A stretch of DNA of 64,000 bases, taken from contig NZ_CP115300.1 of assembly GCF_027625935.1 (NCBI RefSeq), positions 3,224,001 to 3,288,000 of the forward strand, written 5' to 3'. The position numbers were made by a program, and so were the translations under genes. Origin of the DNA: Streptomyces camelliae. Its GTDB lineage: Bacteria; Actinomycetota; Actinomycetes; Streptomycetales; Streptomycetaceae. This document shows, in pieces, positions 34,975-42,562 of the stretch (position 1 is the first letter of the stretch; every line of letters starts with the position of its first letter). The notes under the pieces are model-generated. The model was not told the origin of the DNA, searched no databases, and saw only the letters and a program-made list of their open reading frames with translations.

Positions 34975-36349
34975 TCTTCCCCGGAAGGCGGTCACCCGTA
35001 CCGCCAAGCTCGCCGCGCTCCCGCTCGGCTTCGCCGGCCGGGCGACCTGGGGGCTGGGCAAGCGGATCGTGGGCGAGTCCGCGGAGATCGTCGGCAGAGA
35101 ACTGCAACAGCGTACGGCGGAGCAGCTGTTCAAGGTGCTGGGCGAGCTGAAGGGCGGTGCGATGAAGTTCGGGCAGGCGCTGTCCGTCTTCGAGTCCGCA
35201 CTGCCCGAGGAGGTCGCCGGTCCCTACCGCGCCGCCTTGACCAAGCTCCAGGAGGCGGCTCCGCCGATGCCGACCCGCACGGTGCACGGCGTGCTGGAGC
35301 AGCGGCTGGGCCCGGACTGGCATGATCTGTTCGAGGAGTTCGAGGACAAGCCGGCCGCCGCGGCCTCGATCGGGCAGGTGCACCGGGCGGTGTGGCACGA
35401 CGGCCGCGAGGTGGCGGTCAAGGTCCAGTACCCCGGCGCCGGCGAGGCACTGATCTCCGACCTGGGTCAACTGAGCCGTTTCGCCCGTCTGTTGGGACCC
35501 CTGATCCCCGGCATGGACATCAAGCCGCTGATCGCGGAACTGAAGGACCGCGTCTCCGAGGAACTGGACTACGCGCTGGAGGCCCAGGCCCAGGCCGTGC
35601 ACGCGGAGGAGTTCGCCGACGACCCGGACGTGGTGGTCCCGGCGGTGGTGCACCAGTGCGAGCAGGTCCTGGTCACGGAGTGGATCGACGGGATCCCCCT
35701 GTCGGAGATCATCACGGACGGCACCGAGGAGCAGCGCGACCGCGCCGGCCAGCTGCTGGCCCGGTTCCTGTTCTCGGGCCCTGCCCGCACCGGCCTGCTG
35801 CATGCCGACCCCCACCCGGGGAACTTCCGTCTGCTGCCCGGCGGCCCGTCAGGCGAGGACGACTGGCGCCTCGGCGTCCTGGACTTCGGCACCGTCGACC
35901 GCCTCCCCGGCGGCCTGCCGACACCGATCGGCGTCTCCTTGCGGATGACACTGGATGGCGAGGCCGAGCCGGTCTACGAACTCCTCTGCAAGGAGGGGTT
36001 CGTGAAGGAGTCCATAGAGCTGGACCCCGACGCGGTGCTCGACTACCTGCTGCCGATCATCGAGCCGGCCCGCGTCGACTCCTTCACCTTCACCCGTAGC
36101 TGGATGCGCAGCCAGGCCGCCCGCATCGCCGACCCCCGCTCCCCCGCGTATCAGCTGGGCAAGCGGCTGAACCTGCCGCCGTCCTATCTGCTGATCCACC
36201 GGGTGACCTTGAGCACGATCGGTGTGCTGTGCCAGCTGGGCGCCACGGTGCGGCTCCGGGAGGAACTGGAGGAATGGCTGCCGGGGTTCGTCGAGGACGA
36301 CCTGCCCGGCGAGGCCCTGCCCGGCGAGGAGCCGGCGGCGGAGGCCTGA
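34967..36349 (+). CDS. ABC1/UbiB (AarF) family atypical kinase, 460 aa
   Basis: Atypical protein-kinase-like ATPase. Family hallmarks are the KxGQ motif in GGAMKFGQALSVFE, the Ala-rich loop AAASIGQVHRAVW, the Lys of VAVKVQYPG, the catalytic LLHADPHPGNF and the metal-binding VLDFGTVD. Members assist quinone or lipid metabolism, and the exact role in actinobacteria is unclear. Its gene overlaps the end of the ThiF-like gene, implying coupling. The whiB7-type regulator lies nearby on the opposite strand, as in mycobacteria. A G-rich tract follows the stop. Confidence 0.93.
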   Translation: MSDLPRKAVTRTAKLAALPLGFAGRATWGLGKRIVGESAEIVGRELQQRTAEQLFKVLGELKGGAMKFGQALSVFESALPEEVAGPYRAALTKLQEAAPPMPTRTVHGVLEQRLGPDWHDLFEEFEDKPAAAASIGQVHRAVWHDGREVAVKVQYPGAGEALISDLGQLSRFARLLGPLIPGMDIKPLIAELKDRVSEELDYALEAQAQAVHAEEFADDPDVVVPAVVHQCEQVLVTEWIDGIPLSEIITDGTEEQRDRAGQLLARFLFSGPARTGLLHADPHPGNFRLLPGGPSGEDDWRLGVLDFGTVDRLPGGLPTPIGVSLRMTLDGEAEPVYELLCKEGFVKESIELDPDAVLDYLLPIIEPARVDSFTFTRSWMRSQAARIADPRSPAYQLGKRLNLPPSYLLIHRVTLSTIGVLCQLGATVRLREELEEWLPGFVEDDLPGEALPGEEPAAEA

Positions 36350-36370
36350 TCCGGCATGCCCTGAAGGGGC

Positions 36371-36406
36371 GGAGGGGGAGGGGTGGGAGGGGGGAGGGGG
36401 AGGGGG
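36371..36406 (+). repeat. G-run tract, potential G-quadruplex
   Basis: Six or more runs of three to six G separated by single A or T bases, between the convergent ABC1 and small-protein genes. On the plus-strand RNA it would follow the ABC1 stop and could fold into a quadruplex that affects termination or 3' stability. Confidence 0.6.
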
Positions 36407-36421
36407 CCCGAAGGAAAAGGC

Positions 36422-36643
36422 TCACCACCAGGAAGAATCCAGCCGCCCCTCGATCGCCCTGAGGTTCTCCCGGGAGCAGATGTCGCAGAAGTACCGGCGG
36501 ATGCCGTTCTCCACGGAGCAGGTCCAGGTGACCGACTGGGGGCCGGGGCCGGCGGCGGGGGTGCCGCAGCGGGCGCAGGTGAGGGGAAGCCGGGGCTCCG
36601 TGGTGGAGCCGCCCTGATCACTGCCTCCGGGAGGACTCGTCAC
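36422..36643 (-). CDS. Small cysteine-rich (zinc-ribbon-like) protein, 73 aa
   Basis: Two CxxC pairs, LTCARCGTPA and YFCDICSREN, about 30 residues apart, fit a zinc ribbon. The C-terminus is LRAIEGRLDSSWW. The GTG at 36643 was chosen (VTSPPGGSDQGG); the frame extends to an ATG at 36685 without a better ribosome site. It is probably a nucleic-acid- or protein-binding module conserved among Streptomyces. Function is unknown. Confidence 0.75.
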   Translation of the reverse strand: MTSPPGGSDQGGSTTEPRLPLTCARCGTPAAGPGPQSVTWTCSVENGIRRYFCDICSRENLRAIEGRLDSSWW

Positions 36644-36689
36644 CCGGTGACGATAACTCCCGGACCGGCCGATCGTCGTACGCAACGCA

Positions 36690-36729
36690 CCGCGGGGGCC
36701 CGTCCGTTCGGCCGGACGGGCCCCCGCGG
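36690..36729. terminator. 17-bp hairpin downstream of the wblC unit
   Basis: CCGCGGGGGCCCGTCCG (36690-36706) pairs perfectly with 36713-36729. It lies just past the stop of the 107-residue gene on the minus strand, so it probably ends the wblC operon transcript, although no U-tract follows. Confidence 0.72.
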
Positions 36730-36781
36730 GGAAGTCTTCGCCTCCCTGGGCCGGGAGGCCACCGCTTCTCAGGTGTGATCG

Positions 36782-37105
36782 CTACTGCATGACGGCCTGG
36801 GCGAGCGCGCGGCGGGCGCGGAGCGAGGCACGCTCGGCCCGGCGCTGCATCCGCTGGGCGACCACCAGGCGCAGGGCCCGGCGCTCTCTCCCGGCGTCAT
36901 GGAGTCGCTCGTGCATATGCGCACGAGCCAGGGCTTCTTGCATGAGTTGCATCTCACGGTTCCTGTTCTGGCGCGCTTCGGTCGCGCCGGTGATGGGGAA
37001 GTCTGTGGTCGCGGAGCCTGTGGGCTCGCTGGTGGACGGCTTCATCGGGGCCTGCTTCTTGGGGTCGTGCGTGAGGGGGCGATCGATCGTTCCTGCGGTG
37101 TTCAT
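36782..37105 (-). CDS. Uncharacterised basic helical protein coupled to wblC, 107 aa
   Basis: The N-terminal ~45 residues are polar and disordered (MNTAGTIDRPLTHDPKKQAP). The rest is a long Arg/Ala/Gln-rich helix (REMQLMQEALARAHMHERLHDAGRERRALRLVV), possibly a coiled coil. There are no known domains. Its ATG overlaps the wblC stop as ATGA, so it is made from the same mRNA and probably induced by the same antibiotic stress. The tight coupling argues that it is real. Confidence 0.8.
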   Translation of the reverse strand: MNTAGTIDRPLTHDPKKQAPMKPSTSEPTGSATTDFPITGATEARQNRNREMQLMQEALARAHMHERLHDAGRERRALRLVVAQRMQRRAERASLRARRALAQAVMQ

Positions 37106-37470
37106 GCCGTGACCGGGTTCTTCCGCGGGCGACCACGCGGCCGCTTCCGGGCGACGACGACACCCTGGACGAAGAGCTCGCCGCCCCAGACGCCCCAGGG
37201 CTCGCGCCGCTCCTTGGCACCGGCGAGGCAGGCCTCGATCAGCGGGCAGGTGCGGCAGAGGGACTTGGCGTACTCGACGTCCGCCGGCGACTCGGCGAAG
37301 AAGACCTCCGGGTCGTAGGAGCGGCAGGGGACGGGTACGCCGAGGTTCTCGATGGCGTCGTCGAGCGCGGTGAGCGCGGTGAGGGGGATCAAGGTGGAGT
37401 CCTCCGTGAGGCCGGGCGGGGGGATCGTTTGCGAAGGCGGTACGGACGGGGCGTGCGCTTCGAGTTGCAC
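37102..37470 (-). CDS. wblC: WhiB-family antibiotic-stress regulator WblC (WhiB7 type)
   Basis: Iron-sulfur transcription factor that works with the primary sigma factor to switch on intrinsic antibiotic resistance. Four Cys ligands are in PCRSYDPEVFF and LCRTCPLIEAC. The PWGVWGGELF motif binds the sigma factor. The C-terminal AT-hook RPRGRPRKN is diagnostic of the WhiB7/WblC branch. The GTG at 37470 (VQLEAHAPSVPPS) has AGGAAG upstream. A long 5' leader with an upstream ORF and a terminator precedes it. Its stop overlaps the next gene. Location beside uvrD2 and an ABC1 gene matches mycobacterial whiB7. Confidence 0.96.
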   Translation of the reverse strand: MQLEAHAPSVPPSQTIPPPGLTEDSTLIPLTALTALDDAIENLGVPVPCRSYDPEVFFAESPADVEYAKSLCRTCPLIEACLAGAKERREPWGVWGGELFVQGVVVARKRPRGRPRKNPVTA

Positions 37471-37577
37471 GGTTGGTCTTCCTCGTCTGGTCGTTCCGGC
37501 CGGTTGACCGGGTGTCGGCTTGGTACCGGGTTCTTTTCTTGTCCCGAGGCCCCTTCGCTCCGTCTTCCCGCTTGAGG

Positions 37578-37621
37578 GAAAACAGAAGGGCCGCGGATCC
37601 CGGATGGGGTTCCGCGGCCCT
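37578..37621 (-). terminator. Intrinsic terminator (attenuator) in the wblC leader
   Basis: AGGGCCGCGGA arms at 37621-37611 and 37597-37587 form an 11-bp stem whose loop can pair further. On the minus strand a U-rich run TTCTGTTTTCCC follows directly. It lies 21 bases after the upstream ORF stop and ~110 bases before the wblC start, which is where a conditional terminator is expected. Confidence 0.87.
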
Positions 37622-37642
37622 GAAGGCGCCGGCCTGATCGGA

Positions 37643-37963
37643 TCAGGCTGGATCACTCCAGGGTTCTGGCCCACGGAAGGCCCACATCAGGTGGTGCTGC
37701 GTCGTCTGCTTCCGGAATCCGGCACCGGCCGCCGCAAAGGCATAGGCATGTGCCTGTGCCGCTACCGCTTCCAGTGCCTTGGTCGGTCGCTCATTGCGCT
37801 CGCGGACGGGAAGACCCGCGAGGGCGAGGGAGGATGCCGGCCGGACGGCACGGATGCCGGACAGACCGGTGCCCTGGTTCGAGGCGCCGAGCATGCACGT
37901 GGAGACGGTCGAGCGATCGGTCAGTTTGGCCGAGCTGATGGTGCTGGTGTTGATGCTGATCAC
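37643..37963 (-). CDS. Upstream ORF in the wblC leader, 106 codons
   Basis: GTG at 37963 preceded by a perfect AGGAGG (37977-37972) at eight bases. It encodes MISINTSTISSAKLTDRS... ending in RGPEPWSDPA. No domain is recognised. WhiB7/WblC genes are known to be preceded by translated upstream ORFs whose ribosome stalling during translation stress prevents leader termination. The stop at 37643 lies just ahead of the terminator hairpin, so normal completion would leave it free to form. The length is greater than the short leader peptides of mycobacteria. Translation is inferred from the strong ribosome site. Confidence 0.72.
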   Translation of the reverse strand: MISINTSTISSAKLTDRSTVSTCMLGASNQGTGLSGIRAVRPASSLALAGLPVRERNERPTKALEAVAAQAHAYAFAAAGAGFRKQTTQHHLMWAFRGPEPWSDPA

Positions 37964-38074
37964 TGGACTCGCCTCCTCTCGGCGTCTTGGGGACCGGCGC
38001 GAACCAGTCCGTTCGGATGTGCAAGTACATCACGGAGCCGGGGCCTTGGAGAAGGCCGCTGCTTCCGTGCCTAG

Positions 38075-38115
38075 AACCTATGGGGATTGCTGGGGCATGC
38101 GCAAACTATTTTTTC
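38075..38115 (-). promoter_or_regulatory. WblC-responsive promoter of the wblC leader
   Basis: On the minus strand an AT-rich GAAAAAATAGTT (38115-38104) abuts the -35 TTGCGC (38104-38099). An 18-base spacer then leads to the -10 TAGGTT (38080-38075). An AT-rich patch immediately upstream of -35 is the signature of WhiB7/WblC promoters, where the AT-hook binds, so autoregulation is likely. The upstream ORF starts ~110 bases downstream. Confidence 0.83.
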
Positions 38116-38127
38116 GACGAGTTCGCA

Positions 38128-40350
38128 TCAGTCGTCCCCGTCGCCTTCCTTGATGTCCTGACCTGCGCAGATGGCCAGAACGTCAGCCCCGTAGCTGCGC
38201 AGCTTGCGGTTGAGGACGCCGGAGATGCGGGAGAGTTCGGCGGAGTTCTCCGGCCGGGCCTCGGCGATGGCCATGAGGGTTCGGTCGGTGAAGACGCAGA
38301 AGTCCGGTTGTCCGCTGCGCTCGGCCTGGACGGCCCGCCACTCGCGGAGGCGCTCGTAGAGCCCTTCGTCCATGTCCGAGGGGCAGTCCTCGCAGCGCAT
38401 CAGCTTCATCTCGCCCGCCTCGGTGAGCGTCCGTCCGCAGACCCGGCAGCGGGCGGGGGTGCGCTGGGCGCGTCGCGGTACGGCGGCGGTGTCGCGGCTG
38501 GTGCCCCGTTCGACGCCCGCCGCGGCGCCGGTGCCGGTATGGCCGGCCGTGGCGGTGGTGCCGTGCCGGAGACCGTCGAGGAAGCGGCTGGGCCGGCGGT
38601 TGGGGCGTCCGCCGGGTGAGCGGGACAGGGCCCAGGAAACGTGGAGGCGTTCCCGCGCACGGGTGACGCCGACGTAGAGGAGCCGGCGTTCCTCCTCGAT
38701 CTGCTCATCGGTCTTGGCGTAGGTGATGGGCAGCATGCCCTCGGCGACGCCGACCAGGAAGACGGCGTCCCACTCCAGGCCCTTGGCGGCGTGCAGGGAG
38801 GCGAGGGTGACGCCCTGGACCGTGGGGGCGTGCTGGGCGCCCGCCCGCTCGTCCAGTTCCGCGACGAAGTCGGCGAGGGTGGCCTTCGGGCTGGCGGCGG
38901 CGAGGTCGTGCGCGAGGTTGACCAGGGCGGCCAGGGACTCCCAGCGCTCTCTGACGGCGCCGGAGCCGGCCGGGGGCTCGCTGGTCCAGCCCTCCCCGGA
39001 GAGGACGGCACGCACCTGGGAGGGCAGGTCGACGGCGTCGTCCAGCAGGGAGTCGTTGCCGCCGAAGCGGGCCGCGCCGCGCAGGGCGAGGCCGGCCTTG
39101 CGGACCTCGGGCCGGTCGAAGAAGCGCTCGGCGCCGCGCAGCTGGTAGGGGACGCCGGCGTCGGCGAGGGCCTGTTCATAGGTCTCGGACTGGGCGTTCG
39201 TACGGAACAGGACGGCGATCTCGGCGGCGGGGACGCCCGCGTCGATCAGTTCGCGGATGCGGCGGGCGGCGCCTTCGGCCTCGGCGGGTTCGTCGGTGTA
39301 CTCGGTGTGGACGGGCTCGGGGCCGGGGGGGCGCTGGGAGACGAGTTCCAGCCGGTGGTCGGCGGCTCGGCCGCGGGCCTGGGCGAGCAGGCCGTTGGCG
39401 AGGCGGACCACCTGGGGGGTGGAGCGGTAGTCCCGGACCAGTTTCACGACGGTGGCGCCCGGGTGCCTGGCCCGGAAGTCGAGGAGGTGGTCGGGGGTTG
39501 CTCCCGTGAACGAGTAGATGGTCTGGCTGGCGTCGCCGACGACGCACAGGTTGTCGCGGTCGCCGAGCCACAGCTCCAGCAGGCGCTGCTGCAGTGGGCT
39601 GACGTCCTGGTACTCGTCCACGACGAAGTGCTGGTACTGCGCGCGGACCTGTTCGGCGATGTCGTGTCGGTCCTGGAGGATGGCGACGGTCAGCAGCAGG
39701 ACGTCCTCGAAGTCGATCACCGCGCGGTCGCGTTTTAGGTCTTCGTAGGCCGCGTAGAGGTGTGCGATCTCGGCGGGATCGCGGGGCGCCTCACGGCCGG
39801 CCTTCGCAGCTGCGTAGGGGTAGTCGGCGGGGACGGTCTGGGTGACCTTGGACCATTCGATTTCCGCGGTCACATCGCGTAGCTCGCCGCGGTCGAGCCG
39901 GGTGCCGCAGGCGGCGGCCGCGTCGGCGACGAGTTGGAGCTTGCGGTCGATGAGCCGGGGCATGCCGCCACCGATCGCTTTCGGCCAGAAGTACTGGAGC
40001 TGGCGCAGGGCGGCGGAGTGGAAGGTGCGGGCCTGGACGCCGTGGGCGCCGAGCTGGCGCAGCCGGCCGCGCATCTCTCCGGCGGCGCGGTTGGTGAAGG
40101 TGACGGCGAGCACGCTGGAGGGCTGCAGGATCCCGGCGCGCACCCCGTAGGCGATACGGTGTGTGATCGCCCGGGTCTTGCCCGTGCCCGCCCCGGCCAG
40201 GACGCACACCGGGCCGTGCAGGGCGGTCGCCACCGCGCGCTGCTCGGGGTCGAGCCCTTCGAGCACCGCGTCGGCCCCACTCGGCGGAGCCGAATATTGA
40301 GAACTGCCGGGGCCCTGCGGGAAGAGGGTGGAGTGCGTTGCTGCTGTCAC
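38128..40350 (-). CDS. uvrD2: ATP-dependent DNA helicase UvrD2 with HRDC domain, 740 aa
   Basis: Superfamily 1A helicase. Walker A is AGAGTGKT near residue 50, motif II is VDEYQDVS, and motif VI is LLYVGVTRARERL. Near residue 640 is the tetracysteine zinc motif CRVCGRTLTEAGEMKLMRCEDC, followed by a C-terminal HRDC domain (ERLREWRAVQAERSGQPDF ... RKLRSYGADVLAI). This layout defines mycobacterial-type UvrD2. The GTG at 40350 was chosen; residues further upstream in the frame are not conserved. The ribosome site is weak. The divergent mycoredoxin gene shares a 205-bp intergenic region containing DnaA boxes. Confidence 0.95.
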   Translation of the reverse strand: MTAATHSTLFPQGPGSSQYSAPPSGADAVLEGLDPEQRAVATALHGPVCVLAGAGTGKTRAITHRIAYGVRAGILQPSSVLAVTFTNRAAGEMRGRLRQLGAHGVQARTFHSAALRQLQYFWPKAIGGGMPRLIDRKLQLVADAAAACGTRLDRGELRDVTAEIEWSKVTQTVPADYPYAAAKAGREAPRDPAEIAHLYAAYEDLKRDRAVIDFEDVLLLTVAILQDRHDIAEQVRAQYQHFVVDEYQDVSPLQQRLLELWLGDRDNLCVVGDASQTIYSFTGATPDHLLDFRARHPGATVVKLVRDYRSTPQVVRLANGLLAQARGRAADHRLELVSQRPPGPEPVHTEYTDEPAEAEGAARRIRELIDAGVPAAEIAVLFRTNAQSETYEQALADAGVPYQLRGAERFFDRPEVRKAGLALRGAARFGGNDSLLDDAVDLPSQVRAVLSGEGWTSEPPAGSGAVRERWESLAALVNLAHDLAAASPKATLADFVAELDERAGAQHAPTVQGVTLASLHAAKGLEWDAVFLVGVAEGMLPITYAKTDEQIEEERRLLYVGVTRARERLHVSWALSRSPGGRPNRRPSRFLDGLRHGTTATAGHTGTGAAAGVERGTSRDTAAVPRRAQRTPARCRVCGRTLTEAGEMKLMRCEDCPSDMDEGLYERLREWRAVQAERSGQPDFCVFTDRTLMAIAEARPENSAELSRISGVLNRKLRSYGADVLAICAGQDIKEGDGDD

Positions 40351-40386
40351 ACCGCAATGCTGCCAGGTCGTCCGGGACTGCCGTGG

Positions 40387-40456
40387 CGGTTGTCCACAGG
40401 CGGGCGGGCTTTGTCGTACTAATGCGGCAGGCGTCACAGCAGCCTGTGGACAACCG
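40387..40456. promoter_or_regulatory. Inverted pair of DnaA boxes between uvrD2 and mycoredoxin
   Basis: CGGTTGTCCACAGGC at 40387-40401 is repeated as its exact reverse complement at 40442-40456. Each 15-bp arm contains TTGTCCACA, the Streptomyces DnaA box. The centres are 55 bp apart. The pair sits in the shared regulatory region of two divergent genes. Confidence 0.78.
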
Positions 40457-40482
40457 GGGTGACAGGGCGCATACCCCCGGTG

Positions 40483-40508
40483 GGAATGGCGGGCCCGTCG
40501 CGTACGTT
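40483..40508 (+). promoter_or_regulatory. Sigma-R promoter of the mycoredoxin gene
   Basis: GGAAT (40483-40487), an 18-base spacer and GTT (40506-40508), the same geometry as the sigR promoter in this window. The mycoredoxin ATG is 47 bases downstream of the -10 element. Confidence 0.9.
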
Positions 40509-40555
40509 CTCTCCCCGGACGACCTTTTCCGAGCTGCCTGAGGAGCGCGAGAGAC

Positions 40556-40798
40556 ATGCAGGGCACTGTGACGATGTACAGCACGACTTGGTGCGGCTAC
40601 TGCCAGCGGCTGAAGAAGCAGCTGGAGCGGGAGGGCATCGCCTACACCGAGATCAACATCGAGCAGGACCCCGAGTCCGCCGCGTTCGTGGAGAAGGCGA
40701 ACGGCGGAAACCAGACGGTCCCGACCGTGCTCTTCGCGGACGGCAGCACGCTGACGAACCCGTCGCTGGCTCAGGTGAAGCAGAAGCTGGCCGCGTAA
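40556..40798 (+). CDS. mrx1: Mycoredoxin (glutaredoxin-like, mycothiol-dependent)
   Basis: 80-residue glutaredoxin-fold protein with active site WCGYC at residues 12-16 and a cis-Pro loop TVPTVLFADG. It reduces protein-mycothiol mixed disulfides in actinobacteria, which lack glutathione. Its own sigma-R promoter lies upstream, consistent with a thiol-stress role. The ATG at 40556 is preceded by GAGGAGCGCGAGAG. A hairpin follows the stop. The convergent methyltransferase frame overlaps its 3' half because of an apparent frameshift in that gene. Confidence 0.95.
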   Translation: MQGTVTMYSTTWCGYCQRLKKQLEREGIAYTEINIEQDPESAAFVEKANGGNQTVPTVLFADGSTLTNPSLAQVKQKLAA

Positions 40799-41453
40799 GG
40801 TCCGCGCTGCCGGACGGCGGTTCCCGAGCCCCCTGGGGTTCAGGAACCGCCGTTTCGCGTCTTGTCCCACACGAGGACGTACCGCACAGCAGCCTGCGCC
40901 GGAAGCGGCAGCCCGGCAGCAGACGGCGGGCGGCCGTGCGGGCCTCGCCCCAGTGCATGGCGGAGTCCTCCACCGGCATGCCGGTGGGGCCGCGTTTGCC
41001 GCCGTGGGCGCGGGCGTACAGAAGGCTCACCGGCAGTCCGCAGCCGCTGATCACCCAGTCCAGCGGGGTGTGGTTGTACGCCATTCCGACGACGACCAGT
41101 CGGCCGCCGGGCGCGACCAGCCGGGTCAGGCCGCCGATCGCGTCCTCGAAGCGGGCGTGGTGCACGACGGCGACGGCGCTGACGAAGTCGTAGCCGTCCG
41201 TGGGGAGCGAGACGCCGTCGAGGTAGTCGGCCTCGACGAAGGTGACGTTCCCCGGCTGCCGGGCGCGGGCCTGCCGGATCATCTCCGGCGAGCGGTCCAC
41301 GCCCGTGACCGTCCGCGCGCGGGCGGCGAGCTTGCGGGCCAGGAGGCCGTCGCCGCAGCCGACGTCCAGGGCCGTGCGGCAGCCGTCGGGTACGGCCGCC
41401 AGCACCGCCCGGTGGTAGTGGACGTTGTGGTTCCAGTACGGGTCGCCGGTCAT
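40653..41453 (-). CDS. Class I SAM-dependent methyltransferase with apparent 3' frameshift
   Basis: The SAM-binding Rossmann fold is clear: motif I LDVGCGDGLLARKLA, acidic loop VTGVDRS, then VEADYLDG and FVSAVAVVHH. The ATG at 41453 gives MTGDPYWNHNVHYHR. The conserved frame runs to RRRLLC at about 40884. After that the sequence makes sense only in another frame, which reads RYVLVWDKTRNGGS and stops at 40840, right inside the shared hairpin. In the uncorrected frame the ORF continues through the terminator and antisense to mycoredoxin. One base missing near 40885 (expected TGG, seen TG) explains this. It may be a true mutation or a sequencing error. It follows nudC by 11 bases. Confidence 0.85.
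   Translation of the reverse strand: MTGDPYWNHNVHYHRAVLAAVPDGCRTALDVGCGDGLLARKLAARARTVTGVDRSPEMIRQARARQPGNVTFVEADYLDGVSLPTDGYDFVSAVAVVHHARFEDAIGGLTRLVAPGGRLVVVGMAYNHTPLDWVISGCGLPVSLLYARAHGGKRGPTGMPVEDSAMHWGEARTAARRLLPGCRFRRRLLCGTSSCGTRRETAVPEPQGAREPPSGSADLTRPASASPEPATGSSACCRPRRARSGPSGFRRSPSPRTRRTRGPARC
40816..40851. terminator. Hairpin after mycoredoxin, shared with the methyltransferase gene
   Basis: GGCGGTTCC (40816-40824) pairs with 40843-40851, and the inner GAGCCCC/GGGGTTC arms extend the stem. It lies between two convergent genes. Confidence 0.8.
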
Positions 41454-41464
41454 CGGGGGTGTCT

Positions 41465-42409
41465 TCAGACGAAGCTTCGTGTCGGCAGCGGCTTGCCGTA
41501 CCACATCTCGATCAGGCGGGCCGCGATGGAGATGCCGTAGGGCGGCATCACCTCGCCGGATTCGAAGGCGTCGTGCAGTTCCTCGCGGGAGAACCAGCGG
41601 GCCTCGTGGATCTCGTCGCCGTCGACGTCGATCTCGGTGGACGTGGCACGCGCCATGAAGCCGAGCATCAGGCTGGACGGGAAGGGCCAGGGCTGGCTGG
41701 CCACGTACTCCACCGAGCCGATGGTGACACCGACCTCCTCGGACACCTCGCGGCGCACCGCCTGCTCGATGGACTCGCCCGGCTCGACGAATCCGGCGAG
41801 CGTGGAGAAGCGGCCCTCGGGCCAGTGCACCTGGCGGCCGAGCAGGATGCGGTCGTCCGCGTCGGTGACGGCCATGATCACGGCCGGGTCGGTGCGCGGG
41901 TAGTGCTCGGCGCCGCAGGCCGGGCAGCGGCGGATGTGGCCGGCGGCGGCGATGACCGTGCGCTCGCCGCAGCGGGAGCAGAAGCGGTGGGTGCGCTGCC
42001 AGTTCTCCAGGCCGACCGCGTGCACCATGAGCCCGGCGTCGCGCGGCGACAGCAGCAGGCCCGCCTCCCGCAGGCCGGCGGGGCGCGCGGACTGGTCGAT
42101 GCGGCCGGGCAGCGCGTCCTTCTGCAGCGCGAAGTAGCTGACGCCGTCCTCGTCGATGCCGAGGAAGTAGCGGTGCGCCTCGGTGAGCGGGGCCTCGAAG
42201 GAGGGCGTCATGACGAGTTCGGTACGGCCGTCCGGGGTCTCGTCGATGAGCACCTGGCCGCCGGAGACGACGAAGCAGCGGGTCGTGGGGTGGCTCCATG
42301 CCGCCGCGAGCCAGGCTTCGTCGAGCCGGTGGTGGGCGGCGCGGTCGATGCCGCTCGGGGCGGTCAGCGAGATGGGACGGTCGGCTGTGTCGTCGGTCCA
42401 GGTGGTCAC
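41465..42409 (-). CDS. nudC: NAD(+) diphosphatase / NAD-RNA decapping NudC
   Basis: 314-residue NUDIX enzyme hydrolysing NADH and removing NAD caps from RNA. The zinc ribbon is CSRCGERT...CPACGAEHYP at ~residues 145-170. The Nudix box is GFVEPGESIEQAVRREVSEEVGV. The NudC specificity motif SQPWPFPSSLMLGF follows it. The GTG at 42409 (VTTWTDDTADRPIS) has GGAAG six bases upstream. It lies between the M20 peptidase and the methyltransferase, matching its position near uvrD2 and mycoredoxin in mycobacteria. Confidence 0.95.
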   Translation of the reverse strand: MTTWTDDTADRPISLTAPSGIDRAAHHRLDEAWLAAAWSHPTTRCFVVSGGQVLIDETPDGRTELVMTPSFEAPLTEAHRYFLGIDEDGVSYFALQKDALPGRIDQSARPAGLREAGLLLSPRDAGLMVHAVGLENWQRTHRFCSRCGERTVIAAAGHIRRCPACGAEHYPRTDPAVIMAVTDADDRILLGRQVHWPEGRFSTLAGFVEPGESIEQAVRREVSEEVGVTIGSVEYVASQPWPFPSSLMLGFMARATSTEIDVDGDEIHEARWFSREELHDAFESGEVMPPYGISIAARLIEMWYGKPLPTRSFV

Positions 42410-42562
42410 GGGTGCTTCCAACTCCCCCAGTGCAGCGGTTCGTTCGGCGGGCGGTTCGGCGGGGCGTTCGGCGTGGGGCACCGGGCCGGATGGGGCGGGC
42501 GTGCGGGGCGGTTCCTCCAGTGTGCCCCGGGCGCGGTGCCCTCCCGTGCGGCGCCGGTCCGG

